From JADGHX01 sp037200125 (lineage in GTDB: Bacteria > Pseudomonadota > Gammaproteobacteria > Steroidobacterales > Steroidobacteraceae): 64,000 nt of DNA. The position numbers and the translations under genes were made by a program. The notes under the pieces were generated by a model. It made no database searches. It worked only from the letters and a program-made list of their open reading frames with translations, and was not told the origin of the DNA. Location: positions 248,001 through 312,000 of the forward strand of contig JBBCGS010000006.1 of assembly GCA_037200125.1 (NCBI GenBank), written 5' to 3'. Numbering within the stretch: position 1 is the stretch's first letter; each line of letters opens with the position of its first letter. Below, one piece after another: positions 18,377 to 27,149 of this stretch.

Positions 18377-19876
18377 CTAAGGGGCGGTGGTGGAGGAGAC
18401 CGGCAACGCGCTTCTGGCCGCCGGTGGAGTGTCGGTAGCCGGTTTCGGCTCGGGCGCCGAGCCCTGCGCGGGCGGTCGCGCACGCGGCACCCACAGTGTC
18501 GCAACCGTGCCCCGACCTTCCGGCCCGGCGACGAACTCGAGGCGCCCTCTGTGACGACCCGCAACCTCACGCACGATCGACAGACCGAGCCCCGCGCCCG
18601 CGACGCCGCTGCGCGCCGAGTCCTTGCCGCGCACGAAACGCTCGTCGCCACCCTCGCCGCGCGCCGGTGGCGTAAAACCCGACCCGTTGTCCGTGACTCG
18701 GATCCCCGCAAGCTCGCCCTCGCATACCGACACGATGATGTCGCCGCCGTGAGGCGTGTATTTGATCGCGTTGTCGAGCAGGTTCATCGCCGCTGAAAGC
18801 AGCAGGTCGTAGTGCCCCTGCGCGAAGACCATTTTTTCCGGAACTTCCAGCGACAGGGAATGACCTTTCTCCATCGCCGTCGGCGCAAGCTCCGCCCCCA
18901 TCTGATACGCCAGCGCACACAGATCGACCGGGACAAACTTCGACGGATCCGCGGCATTCGCCTCCGCGTGCGCCAGGCTCAACACCTGATGAGCCGCGTG
19001 CGCGGCGCGCCGGAGCGCGGTCTGAGCGGTGGTCAGCGCCTGCGAGCTGCTCGCATCCGCCGCGCGCACGCGCTCCAGATGAAGCAGCGCCGCGGCCAGC
19101 GGAGTGCGCAGGTTGTGCGCGGCCGTCGCCAACATCTCGCGCTTGGTGTCGACGATGCTCTTCAGCCGCATGAGCACGTCATTCAATGCATGAATCAGCG
19201 GATGCACTTCGATCGGCGCGCCAGTGAGCGGCACCGGATCGAGGCTCGAATGAGATTGCGCGCTGAGTCGCGCCGCCACGGTCTGCAGCGGCCGCACGGT
19301 GCGATGAACGGCACGCAACAGCAACGCAATAGCCAGCGCGGTCAGCAGCAACTGAGGGAGCAGAACGGCGGTGGCGATCTCTCGCGCGGTGCGCGTTCTC
19401 TTGTGCACGGTTTCGGCAACGAGCAGCGTCAGCGGCTCACCGTACCGTGCGGCGGGCAGATCGAGGCTCGCGACGCGCACGCGCTCCCCCTCGATCTGGC
19501 TTTCGAACAGACGCGTTCCGCCAATCGAATCGGGGTTATCCGCCGCGGTTACGAGCGGAACCTCGCCCGTGCCGCCGACAGTTCCGCGCGTTGGAGAAAC
19601 GAGCCTGTACCAGATGTGATCCTCGGCGTCCCACCCGACGAGCGCGCGAGCGCGCTCGTCGAGGTCGAGCCGCGCGCCGTCGGGGCTGGGCGCAATCGCC
19701 TGGGCAATCGAATTAGCCGAATCGCTCAACCAATGATCGTGTACGACCCGTGAAAAATGCACCGCCACGTAATACGCGGTGACCGCGGCAAGCACCATCA
19801 CGAGACAAATCGGGTACAGCAGCGCGAGATCCATGCGTCGCTGCAGCGATGTACCCGAGATTTCAGTTGGGGACAT
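18377..19876 (-). CDS. OmpR-partner sensor histidine kinase
   Basis: A 499-residue inner-membrane kinase. Two membrane segments (about 17-40 and 170-190) flank a periplasmic sensor of about 130 residues. A HAMP-like linker RTVRPLQTVAARLSAQSHSSL leads to the H box MLATAAHNLRTPLAAALLHL (HN rather than the commoner HE). The N box is MNLLDNAIKYTPHGG, G1 VTDNGSGF and G2 GVAGAGLGLSIV. Architecture resembles the TctE/QseC group. A Pro/Ala-rich tail of about 35 residues follows the ATPase domain. Its start overlaps the end of the regulator gene by 14 bp, so the pair is co-transcribed. Confidence 0.9.
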   Translation of the reverse strand: MSPTEISGTSLQRRMDLALLYPICLVMVLAAVTAYYVAVHFSRVVHDHWLSDSANSIAQAIAPSPDGARLDLDERARALVGWDAEDHIWYRLVSPTRGTVGGTGEVPLVTAADNPDSIGGTRLFESQIEGERVRVASLDLPAARYGEPLTLLVAETVHKRTRTAREIATAVLLPQLLLTALAIALLLRAVHRTVRPLQTVAARLSAQSHSSLDPVPLTGAPIEVHPLIHALNDVLMRLKSIVDTKREMLATAAHNLRTPLAAALLHLERVRAADASSSQALTTAQTALRRAAHAAHQVLSLAHAEANAADPSKFVPVDLCALAYQMGAELAPTAMEKGHSLSLEVPEKMVFAQGHYDLLLSAAMNLLDNAIKYTPHGGDIIVSVCEGELAGIRVTDNGSGFTPPARGEGGDERFVRGKDSARSGVAGAGLGLSIVREVAGRHRGRLEFVAGPEGRGTVATLWVPRARPPAQGSAPEPKPATDTPPAARSALPVSSTTAP

Positions 19877-20543
19877 TCTCGCCTTCTACGCGCAACAGAT
19901 AGCCGAAGCCACGCAGCGTGCTGATCGACACACCGGTGCCTTCGATCTTGCGGCGAAGCCTGTGGATGTACACCTCGACCGCGGCGTCCGCGATCTCGTT
20001 GCCGGTCGGGTCGATCTGCCGAAGCACGTCGGCCTTGCTGACGAGGCGGCCGCGACGATCCCAGAGAATCTCGAACACTTCATGCTCGCGCCGGGAGAAC
20101 TCGAGCGGCGTGTTCGAGAACCAGAAGCGCGGGTCTCCCGGGCGCCGCTCGAGCGAACCATAGCGATCCGGCTGATCCATCACGCCCGATCGACGCAGCA
20201 CCGCGCGCAGCCGCGCGAGCAACTCGTCGAACTCGAACGGCTTCACCAGATAATCGTCGGCGCCGGCGTTCAGGCCACGCACGCGATCGGCGAGCGCATC
20301 GCGCGCGGTGGTGATGATCGTCGGCAGCGGCGGCCGGCGCTGGCGCATTTCCTTCAGCAACTCCAGGCCGTCGCCGTCGGGCAGCCGCAGATCGAGAATC
20401 ATCGCCTGGAACGATCGTTCCTCGGCGCGCTCCATCGCCGCCGCGAGCGTTTCCGCGCGATGCACGGTGAAGCCGTGCAGGGGCAACTGAGCTTCGAGCG
20501 CCTGTGCGATCGGCGCATCGTCTTCGACTATGAGGATGTTCAC
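19863..20543 (-). CDS. OmpR/TctD-type response regulator
   Basis: About 226 residues from a GTG at 20543, which begins the conserved VNILIVEDDAPIAQAL; an in-frame start 18 codons earlier is less likely. The receiver is complete: EDD pair, phospho-acceptor in MILDLRLPDGDGLELL, TTARDA, and the Lys in DDYLVKPFEFDELLARL. The winged helix is PLEFSRREHEVFEILWDRRGRL through VEVYIHRLRRKI to TLRGFGYLLRV. With the kinase gene downstream it forms a standard pair. It is divergent from the Cas12m-like gene across a 401-bp interval, so either could be regulated from there. Confidence 0.92.
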   Translation of the reverse strand: MNILIVEDDAPIAQALEAQLPLHGFTVHRAETLAAAMERAEERSFQAMILDLRLPDGDGLELLKEMRQRRPPLPTIITTARDALADRVRGLNAGADDYLVKPFEFDELLARLRAVLRRSGVMDQPDRYGSLERRPGDPRFWFSNTPLEFSRREHEVFEILWDRRGRLVSKADVLRQIDPTGNEIADAAVEVYIHRLRRKIEGTGVSISTLRGFGYLLRVEGENVPN

Positions 20544-20944
20544 TGTTGCGATCCAATGATGATGAACACGCCAATTTGTGTCCGGCGATGAAGACATTGG
20601 GGAGTGTCGAGAGAGTAAGGGCGTTGAAAGAGCGGCGCATTAGGCTTGCCGCGTATGGCTGACAAGGTCCTCGCAAACATTCTGGCGGTGATTGCTTTCA
20701 CCAGGCTTACAAGCGTCACGCGGGCCGAGGATTTACTGCCGTGAGCGACGGCACGCGAGGCACCGACCGGGCCCGTGCCGGCATCCTCAGGGCCGACCAT
20801 ACGCCCAATCCCGTTTCACGCTTCGAAATCAGCACCCTCGATCCAAAGGCCGGAGTCGGCAACGGACCCTTCGGCAACAGCCTATGTAAACACCGCAGCC
20901 GCCGAGGCCTCGCTCGACGTGTCGGCCGCCGGGTCTGAAAGACG
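20544..20944. other. Divergent intergenic region before the Cas12m-like gene
   Basis: No gene is supported here. The stretch at 20706-20757 contains CTTACAA, CGCGGG, GTGAGCGA and a GC-rich block in the same order as at 22654-22683, downstream of the Cas12m-like gene, with different spacing. TCGGCAAC is repeated at about 20855 and 20870. No direct-repeat array of CRISPR type is visible. Promoters for both divergent genes must lie here, but no strong consensus was recognised. Confidence 0.4.
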
Positions 20945-22459
20945 ATGAGTGAGACGACGACAGTTCTGATCCGCAAGTACGGTCTCCTCGATCCGCTCGA
21001 CTGGGGGTCCGACTGTCAGGAGCAGCTTCTGCTTCAGAACAAGCTCTGGAATTGCCTCGTACGCATCGAGCGGGAGGCGCAAGCGCACTGTCGTCGGATC
21101 TTGAGTGCCGACTCTGATTATGCGCAGCTCATTGCCGGGCTGGAGGGCGTCGACGCCGAGATCGCTGATCTCTGGGACCGGCGCCGCTCGCAGGGACACC
21201 CGGTTGCGGCGAGCGAGATCGTCGTGCGCATCCGGACACTGATCGTCCAGCGGCGCCGGCTGTCGCAAAGGGAACGCCAGCTGCGCGCTGCGCTGAGACC
21301 GAGATTCGTGGCGCCGCTGCTTCAGGCGGACCTCGAACGCAAGGCGGCGGTAAAACGCGCTCGCCAGGAGAGCGGACTCTGGTGGGGCAACTACAACGCG
21401 GTCTGCGGTGCCTACGAACGCGCGCGCATCCGCGCGCTCCGGACCGGTGCGACATTGCGCTTCCGCGCCTTCGATGGGACCGGGCGATTTCGAAATCAGA
21501 TCGTCGGCGGGATGAGCGTGGACGATCTCTTCACCGGCCGCCACGCGCAGGTGTGCGCGGCTCATCTGCCGGGCGGCGCTCACGCTCACCCGGTACGCGC
21601 GGAGCGCCGCCGACTTTCCCGAACCGCGTTGACGGCGACGATCTATACCACTGCTCGCGAGCGAAGAAATCTCACGTGGCCGATGATCATGCATCGGCCG
21701 ATCCCCGCAGGCGCGCGTATCAAAGAGATCATCGTTACGCGTAAGCGCGAAGGTGACCGCTTCCGGTGGTCAGCGATCTTCCTCTGCACGCAAAAGCACA
21801 TTGCGAGCCCACCGGCACTCGCATCGGGCGCGGCCTGTGTCGCACTCACTTGTCACGAGGAACCTGATGGCGTGCACGTGGCAACCGTGTCGGACGCTGA
21901 AGGCCACGTAGAGCATGTACGTTTGCCGGAAGCGGTGGTGAAGCGCGCGACATATATCGAATCGCTGCGGAAGCGCGCTGAACATAGGCTGAGCGACATG
22001 CAAACGCGTGTAACGAGCTGGCTCGCCACGGCGACCTTCCCCCCGGAGCTGGACGCCCTCGCACGGCAAGCGGCACACGCATGGTCTTCCACACCGCTGA
22101 CGAATCTCGCGCTCGCGTGGCGTGGCCATCCAGGCTTCCGCGCCGACTGGCGCGAAGATATTGAATCCTGGCGACGCACCGACAAACGCGAGCACATCGA
22201 AGCTTCGAATCTGCAACGGAAGCTGCTCGGCTTGCGAAGGCAGCACTATCAGTGCGAGGCCAAGCGCCTTGCGGAACGCTACGGCGCAATCACGCTCACG
22301 ACCCTCGAGCTGGAAGCGACTCGGAGTCTTCGACGACTCGTGGCCGTCTCCGAGCTCGTGACGTGGTTGCAGACTCAATGTGCGAAGACCGGCACTCATA
22401 TGGAAACGTCGGCGTACCGCTCAACGCACGTCGTTGACATGCTCGACGCGCAAGCGTAA
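20945..22459 (+). CDS. Nuclease-dead, C-terminally truncated Cas12m-like (type V-U1) protein
   Basis: A 504-residue protein that resembles Cas12m (C2c4) effectors over its length. Shared blocks include LWWGNYNAVCGAYERA (about 145-160), LRFRAFDGTGRF (171-182), the beta region WPMIMHRPIPAGARIKEIIVT (about 245-265) and AWRGHPGFRADW. The RuvC catalytic positions are lost. Motif I reads CVALTCHEEPDG with Thr302 in place of Asp. Motif II reads ITLTTLELEA with Thr452 in place of Glu. The protein ends at SAYRSTHVVDMLD, just where the zinc-ribbon cysteines would begin, so the ribbon and motif III Asp are absent. DNA cleavage is therefore excluded; guide-RNA-dependent DNA binding, as known for Cas12m and for TnpB-derived repressors, remains possible. 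No cas1, cas2, array or transposase is adjacent. The family call rests on recalled Cas12m sequence patterns. Confidence 0.75.
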   Translation: MSETTTVLIRKYGLLDPLDWGSDCQEQLLLQNKLWNCLVRIEREAQAHCRRILSADSDYAQLIAGLEGVDAEIADLWDRRRSQGHPVAASEIVVRIRTLIVQRRRLSQRERQLRAALRPRFVAPLLQADLERKAAVKRARQESGLWWGNYNAVCGAYERARIRALRTGATLRFRAFDGTGRFRNQIVGGMSVDDLFTGRHAQVCAAHLPGGAHAHPVRAERRRLSRTALTATIYTTARERRNLTWPMIMHRPIPAGARIKEIIVTRKREGDRFRWSAIFLCTQKHIASPPALASGAACVALTCHEEPDGVHVATVSDAEGHVEHVRLPEAVVKRATYIESLRKRAEHRLSDMQTRVTSWLATATFPPELDALARQAAHAWSSTPLTNLALAWRGHPGFRADWREDIESWRRTDKREHIEASNLQRKLLGLRRQHYQCEAKRLAERYGAITLTTLELEATRSLRRLVAVSELVTWLQTQCAKTGTHMETSAYRSTHVVDMLDAQA

Positions 22460-22582
22460 TTCTCATCGCAAGCGCGCTCGGCCGCTTGATAGTCGAGACA
22501 TGGACCCTCCAGACATTCTTCTTCCGGAAGCCTCTGCCGCTTCTTCCCCTTGTTTTTCCCTGCTTTCGTAAGCCCTCAGTAA

Positions 22583-22770
22583 GATTCCGTTGACGCATTA
22601 CCGTGCGTCGTGCACGTGCATCGATCCATCGTGGTGCTCGCTCTCGCACGATCCTTACAACTGCGCGGGCACGCAGTGAGCGAGTCGCAGCGCGTTTCAA
22701 CGGAATCCTCTCCGCTTCGAATCACTTGTTGCGCGCTCGATTGCGCGCGCTTCGCGTAGCACTTGTAAGG
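22583..22770 (+). ncRNA. Candidate structured RNA between the Cas12m-like and porin genes
   Basis: The 408-bp interval 22460-22867 has no gene but dense base-pairing potential. CCTTACAA (22653-22660) is complementary to TTGTAAGG (22763-22770) and can close a domain holding hairpins CTGCG-cgggca-CGCAG (22661-22676), CGGA-atcctc-TCCG (22701-22714) and GCGCGC-tcgatt-GCGCGC (22731-22748). Upstream is ATCGTG/CACGAT (22628-22652). GATTCCGTTGA (22583-22593) is perfectly complementary to TCAACGGAATC (22697-22707), which would create a pseudoknot or an alternative fold. A TTTCTT stretch follows the closing stem. The strand and role as a guide RNA for the upstream protein are inferred from position and from Cas12/TnpB biology. 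Confidence 0.4.
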
Positions 22771-22867
22771 TTTCTTATGCATCTGTCGCTGGCACGCAGA
22801 CTGCAACGCCCTCGCGCGGAAAAAAACCACATTCCGTTTGTCTACTTTTCGCAACGATGGAGGATGC

Positions 22868-23950
22868 ATGAGAAACCTAACGAGGGGCCTGACGATTATC
22901 GGATTGCTGACGACTGGAGGTGTCGCAAGCGCTGCGGACCTGCCGTCGGCGAAGGATCTCTTCGATTCATGGGGCGTAGCCTTTAGCGGTTACGTCGATG
23001 GTCAGTACGAATACTCGTCGAGCCCGTCGCCGTCACTCCATGTGTTCGACGCTCGCCACGATTCGTTCGTGCTGAACCAGGCCGCGTTCACGCTCGCGGC
23101 ACAGCCGAAGGAAGGCTGGGGCGGCGTCGTCAACGTAATCGCGGGCGAGGACGCTCGCCTGATCAATCTCTTCAGCTCGCCGAGCAGCACCAACAACTTC
23201 GACGTCACGCAGGCGTTCATTCAATACGCCACGGGGAGCTGGACGATCCAGGGCGGCAAGATGTTGACGCTTGCGGGCGCGGAAGTGATCGCACCGACGC
23301 TCAACACCAACGTGTCGCGCTCGCTGCTGTTCAACGCCGAGCCGTTCACTCACACAGGCTTGCGTGCGACCTATGCGGCGAGCGACAAGGTCAGCGTCAT
23401 CTTCGGCGTGAACAACGGCTGGAACGAGACCTCGGACAACAACTCGCAGAAGACCGCCGAAGTCGGGATCTCGCTGACGCCCTCGAAGGCCTTCACACTC
23501 ACGGCGCAAGGTTATTTCGGCAGTGAACCCGTGGGCAACGGCCTGAACGGCGAGAAGGACCTGGTGGACCTCGTCGCGACGTGGAATGTGACCGACGCCG
23601 CGTCGTTCATGCTCAATTACGACTGGGGCAAGCAGGACAACGTGCTCGCGGGTGGCGGGGACGCGAAGTGGTACGGCGTCGCCGGCTACTTCAACTATGC
23701 GTTCAACAGCCTGTGGCGCATGTCGCTTCGCGCCGAGTATTTCGACGACAAGGATGGCTACACGACCGGCGCCATCCAGAAGGTGAAGGAAGTGACGGCG
23801 ACCTTCGGCTACGCGGCCAGCAAGAACTTCGAGCTGCGCTTCGAAGGGCGGTACGACAAGTCCGATGAGGACTTCTTCCTCAAGGACACGAGCGGCAAGA
23901 TCGACGACAACCAGACGGGCGTGCTCGTCGAGGGCGTCTTCAAGTTCTGA
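22868..23950 (+). CDS. BBP2 (OmpL-like) beta-barrel porin
   Basis: A 360-residue outer-membrane protein. The signal peptide MRNLTRGLTIIGLLTTGGVASA is followed by FSGYVDGQYEYS, a HDSFVLNQAAFTLAAQP strand and VNVIAGEDARLINLF, the signature of the putative beta-barrel porin-2 family. The chain ends VLVEGVFKF with the terminal Phe expected for outer-membrane insertion. The ATG at 22868 has GGAGG eight bases upstream. The solute is unknown. It directly follows the Cas12m-like gene and the structured interval, so it is the first candidate for control by that locus. A strong terminator lies just downstream. Confidence 0.85.
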   Translation: MRNLTRGLTIIGLLTTGGVASAADLPSAKDLFDSWGVAFSGYVDGQYEYSSSPSPSLHVFDARHDSFVLNQAAFTLAAQPKEGWGGVVNVIAGEDARLINLFSSPSSTNNFDVTQAFIQYATGSWTIQGGKMLTLAGAEVIAPTLNTNVSRSLLFNAEPFTHTGLRATYAASDKVSVIFGVNNGWNETSDNNSQKTAEVGISLTPSKAFTLTAQGYFGSEPVGNGLNGEKDLVDLVATWNVTDAASFMLNYDWGKQDNVLAGGGDAKWYGVAGYFNYAFNSLWRMSLRAEYFDDKDGYTTGAIQKVKEVTATFGYAASKNFELRFEGRYDKSDEDFFLKDTSGKIDDNQTGVLVEGVFKF

Positions 23951-23981
23951 GCGGACAACAACAACGACTCTCCGAACCGTG

Positions 23982-24010
23982 CGGCGGACCTCGAAGGTCC
24001 GCCGTTTTTT
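23982..24010 (+). terminator. Rho-independent terminator of the porin gene
   Basis: A perfect 9-bp stem CGGCGGACC / GGTCCGCCG with loop TCGAA is followed at once by six T residues. It starts 32 bp after the porin stop codon and ends plus-strand transcription before the convergent dipeptidase gene. Confidence 0.92.
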
Positions 24011-24027
24011 CAGCGCGACACGTCAGG

Positions 24028-25122
24028 TCACCGGAGCTTCTTCGATACCGCTTCGACCTCGCGGAACACGCGCAGGAAATTTCCGCCCCAGATCTTCGCG
24101 ATCCGCGCCTCGGTGTAGCCCCGGCGCAGCAGCTCGCGCGTCACATTCGGCGCTTCACTCTCGTCGTTGAATCCGGGAATGCCCGAGCCGTGATTGAAGT
24201 CCGTGCCGATGCCGACGTGATCGATGCCGATCCGCTGGACCAGGTAGTCGATGTGGTTCACGTAGTCTTCCAACGTGGCCTTCTCGCCCGAGTCCGGTGG
24301 CAGCTTCGTTAGATATGCGTTGAACGGTACTGCGCTCACGACTCCGCCGTTCTTCTTGATCGCATCGAGCTCTTCGTCACTGAGATTGCGCGTGTTGTCC
24401 ACCAGCGCGCGGACATCGGAATGTGTCGCGATCACCGGCGCTCTCGTCAGCGACAGCACCTGAAACACACCCGCGGGCGTTAGCTGCGAGACGTCGACAA
24501 TGGCGCCGAGCGAGTTCAGGTGCGCAATCGCCTCCTTTCCGAGAGGCGAAAGACCGTGATGCTCCTCGCCCTCGCCGTTCTGCGGGCGAGAGGAGTCCGC
24601 AAAGTCGTTGTTGCCCGCGTGCGTGAGCCCGAAGACGCGGACGCCGGCCTTGTAGAACTCGTCGATGCCGTTCACGTTCTTGCCCAGCGAGCGCGCATTC
24701 AGGAAAGTCTCGATGACCGCGATCTTTCCCTGTTTGCGCAGGCGTTCGATATCGGCCGCGGTGAGCGCGATCTGCGCGCGTCCCTCGCTCTGCCTGACGA
24801 AGTTGCGGATGGCGGCGAGCTTGAGGTCGGCTTCCTTGCGCGCCTCCGCTACGCCTTCCGGGGTGCGCGGACCCGGACCCACGGCAATCGCGAACGCAAC
24901 CGCGTCGACGCCGCCCGCGCGGAGCTTTGCCAGATCCGTGCGAGAGGAATGATCGGGTCCCCAGTAGCGCTCCGGGGTGGAGTCGATCAGCACGTCACTG
25001 TGTGAGTCGAGGTTCAGGAGCTTCTTGTTGAGCGCAATCGCCTTCGCATCGAGGCTCGTGTCCGCGGCACCAGCGGTCGCGGCGAGCAGAGCTAAGGCGA
25101 ATCCACCGAAGCGAACAGACAT
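24028..25122 (-). CDS. Membrane dipeptidase (renal dipeptidase, M19) family protein
   Basis: About 364 residues with a signal peptide (MSVRFGGFALALLAATAGA). Metal-site features of family M19 are present: LNLDSHSDVL (HxD ligand pair), the bridging-acid region KIAVIETFLNARSLG, GLTHAGNNDFADSS, a His in PVIATHSDVRAL, and DHVGIGTDFNHGSGIPGF. These enzymes cleave dipeptides, including D-residue ones, with a dinuclear zinc centre; in bacteria they are often periplasmic or lipid-anchored. The ATG at 25122 has GGAG in front. The gene converges with the porin gene, separated by its terminator. Confidence 0.9.
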   Translation of the reverse strand: MSVRFGGFALALLAATAGAADTSLDAKAIALNKKLLNLDSHSDVLIDSTPERYWGPDHSSRTDLAKLRAGGVDAVAFAIAVGPGPRTPEGVAEARKEADLKLAAIRNFVRQSEGRAQIALTAADIERLRKQGKIAVIETFLNARSLGKNVNGIDEFYKAGVRVFGLTHAGNNDFADSSRPQNGEGEEHHGLSPLGKEAIAHLNSLGAIVDVSQLTPAGVFQVLSLTRAPVIATHSDVRALVDNTRNLSDEELDAIKKNGGVVSAVPFNAYLTKLPPDSGEKATLEDYVNHIDYLVQRIGIDHVGIGTDFNHGSGIPGFNDESEAPNVTRELLRRGYTEARIAKIWGGNFLRVFREVEAVSKKLR

Positions 25123-25555
25123 GAACGTTCTCCAACCGAGGTTTGTGGCTAACTGAAGATAGGTGCGCCAAGTTTGAGTCGTCCAATGAATGTTGGTCGC
25201 CACCGCCCAAACAGACGCTATGTGATAAAGCGGTTATGGGTCGGTCACACCGCCGCTTCATGCCATTCGCATGCGTTCGGCGCTCGAAAAATCATGAGCC
25301 GCGAAAGCCGCGGCCCCGAATCGCGGCGGTAGCATCGGCTCGCTTCGAGAGTTCGTGGTGCTTGCGGCGTTCTGGGCGACCGCGAGCGTCACGGCAAACG
25401 GCGCGGAGGTAGCCTCACCGCCCGCCGAGCGAGAGCGGTGGACCCTGCGCTGGCACGTGGCAGTCGTGCCAGCGCAGGCGAAGCCCGCGCGCCGCGAAAG
25501 GATGAAGCGCGGTACCCCTCCTCACGACACGCGCGGATTCGAGATCCGCGCGGCG
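25123..25555. other. Intergenic region with a 14-bp perfect hairpin
   Basis: No gene is supported in these 433 bp. CCTGCGCTGGCACG (25444-25457) pairs perfectly with CGTGCCAGCGCAGG (25465-25478) across a 7-base loop. It lies downstream of the pseudokinase-TonB gene and could act as a transcript-end or processing signal, although there is no T run on either side. The rest shows nothing recognisable apart from the presumed promoter of the dipeptidase gene. Confidence 0.5.
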
Positions 25556-27149
25556 CTACTTCAGTGGGGCGGACTGGGCGGTCGCGCCGTCGCGGGTGAA
25601 GTCGAATTTCACGAGCATGAGGCGCTGAGCGCTGGCCTGCGCAGGCGGGAAGGTCCATTTCTTCGCGGCGTCGAGGGCCAGGCGCTCGAAGTAGCGGCTC
25701 GGGCCGCGTTGTTCCGTGAGCGCGGCGAAGACCGTGCCGTCGTTTTCGACGATCACGCGCACGGACACTCCGACGTGGCCGCGGATGGTTCGCCTTGCGC
25801 GCAACGGAACGTCGGGGATTACTTCGTGGATTTGCGCTGACGAGACGTCCGCCGGCGCGATGGGCGGTTTGGTTTTGGCGGAGGCGGATGCCGTAGGCGC
25901 TGCGCGCGGCGGAGCGACTGGCGCCACTGGCTGGGGTGGGCTGAACGCGCTGGGCGCTTCCGCGGTCACCGGTGCTTCGGCGTGACCTGCGGTGGCGGCC
26001 TCCGTTGCGGGTTCAGAAGTCGGCTTCGTGCCGAAGGCACGGATACCCGCCCAGACAAGCGCGATCAGCTGTCAAGGCAGCCGACGCTGGCTTCGATGTG
26101 GCACGCGCAGCGGTCGATGCGGCCGACACAACGGGCACAGTCGTCGCTGTTGGCGCGACCTTCGCTGCCGCAGGTGTCATCAAACCTGCCGCCAGCTCAA
26201 AGTCGACAGGCGTCGCGGGCATCGACGCCGGAGACGACGCCGACACGGATGCGGCTTCCGGCTCCCCAATCGGCGGCGGCCCAGCCGCCGACGCGGACAA
26301 CTCGCTACCCGGAAACTCACTCGCAAGCTGCGGCTCCGCAAGCTCCGCGTCAGGCGCGGCATGCTGCCCGGTGAGCCACGCATTGATCTGCTCAACAGCG
26401 GGCCGATCCTGCGGCCGCCGTCTCAAGCACCACGCGACAATGTCACGAAACGCGGGAGGAAAATCGGGCGGCAGCACGACGCTGCCCCCACCGCCAAGCA
26501 ATCCCAACGGCTGACGACAAGTGAGCGCTTCGCAAATCACTACACCCAATGCCCATACATCACTCGCGGTGGAGCAAATTCCATCGCGCGCCTCGGGCGG
26601 GTCGTACACAGACAACGCCTTGACGTCGTCGACTTCGCCGGCGGGCCGAATCGCATCGCTCGCGAGTTTCAGCTGATCGCCCACGACGAGAAGGTTCGAC
26701 GGCTTCATCCGCCCCAGCACGAGATCCCTCTCGTGCAGAAACGCGAGCGCGCTCAGCGTCGGCGCCAACATCTCACGCGTCTCTTCTTCAGTCAGCGCGC
26801 GACTTTGCAGAAGTTGCGCCAGATCCTGGTCGGCGTACTCCATGACGGCGTACAGATTGCCGAGCCCGCCGACATTGCACTGACCCACATCGAAGAGCCG
26901 CACCAGATGAGCATGCGAAATGTCGGCGGCCGCGCGCCAACGCGCGAGCTGAGACTGCGCACGCGGCGAAGCGATCGAGACGAGCTTGAGCGCAACTTCG
27001 GAAGGCGCAGGCGGCGCAGACTCCGTGAGGAACACTCCGCTGCGATCCGTGCTTCCGAGATAGCGGCGCAGGGGAAACCGGCCCTCCACGACCTGCCCCT
27101 CCAACCTCGCCCAGACTCCGCCGATTGACGTGCTTGCTTCTGCGCTCAT
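25556..27149 (-). CDS. Pseudokinase - transmembrane - TonB C-terminal fusion, one frameshift
   Basis: The N-terminal 290 residues have a Hanks-type kinase fold: VALKLVS (Lys55), VMEYADQDLAQLL, SDVWALGVVICEAL and the CLRRRPQDRPAVEQI ending. The catalytic loop reads VLGRMKPSNLLV, so the HRD Asp is Arg147, and the DFG motif is SDA (164-166). It should be inactive as a kinase. An Ala/Pro/Ser-rich linker leads to a membrane segment LIALVWAGIRAFG, reached only after a one-base shift near 26070. The end is a TonB-type domain with IRGHVGVSVRVIVENDGTV and ERLALDAAKKWTFPP. The orientation places the TonB domain in the periplasm. It probably links a cytoplasmic signal to the envelope; no partner is evident. 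Confidence 0.75.

Noticed and set aside
16750..22459. The ECF sigma factor as a partner of the Cas12m-like protein, as in known Cas12f-sigma systems
   Set aside because: The genes are 3.6 kb apart on opposite strands with an unrelated two-component pair between, and the sigma gene has its own anti-sigma partner.
22460..22867. A CRISPR array next to the Cas12m-like gene
   Set aside because: No pair of 25-40 bp direct repeats with regular spacers is present; only short inverted repeats are seen.
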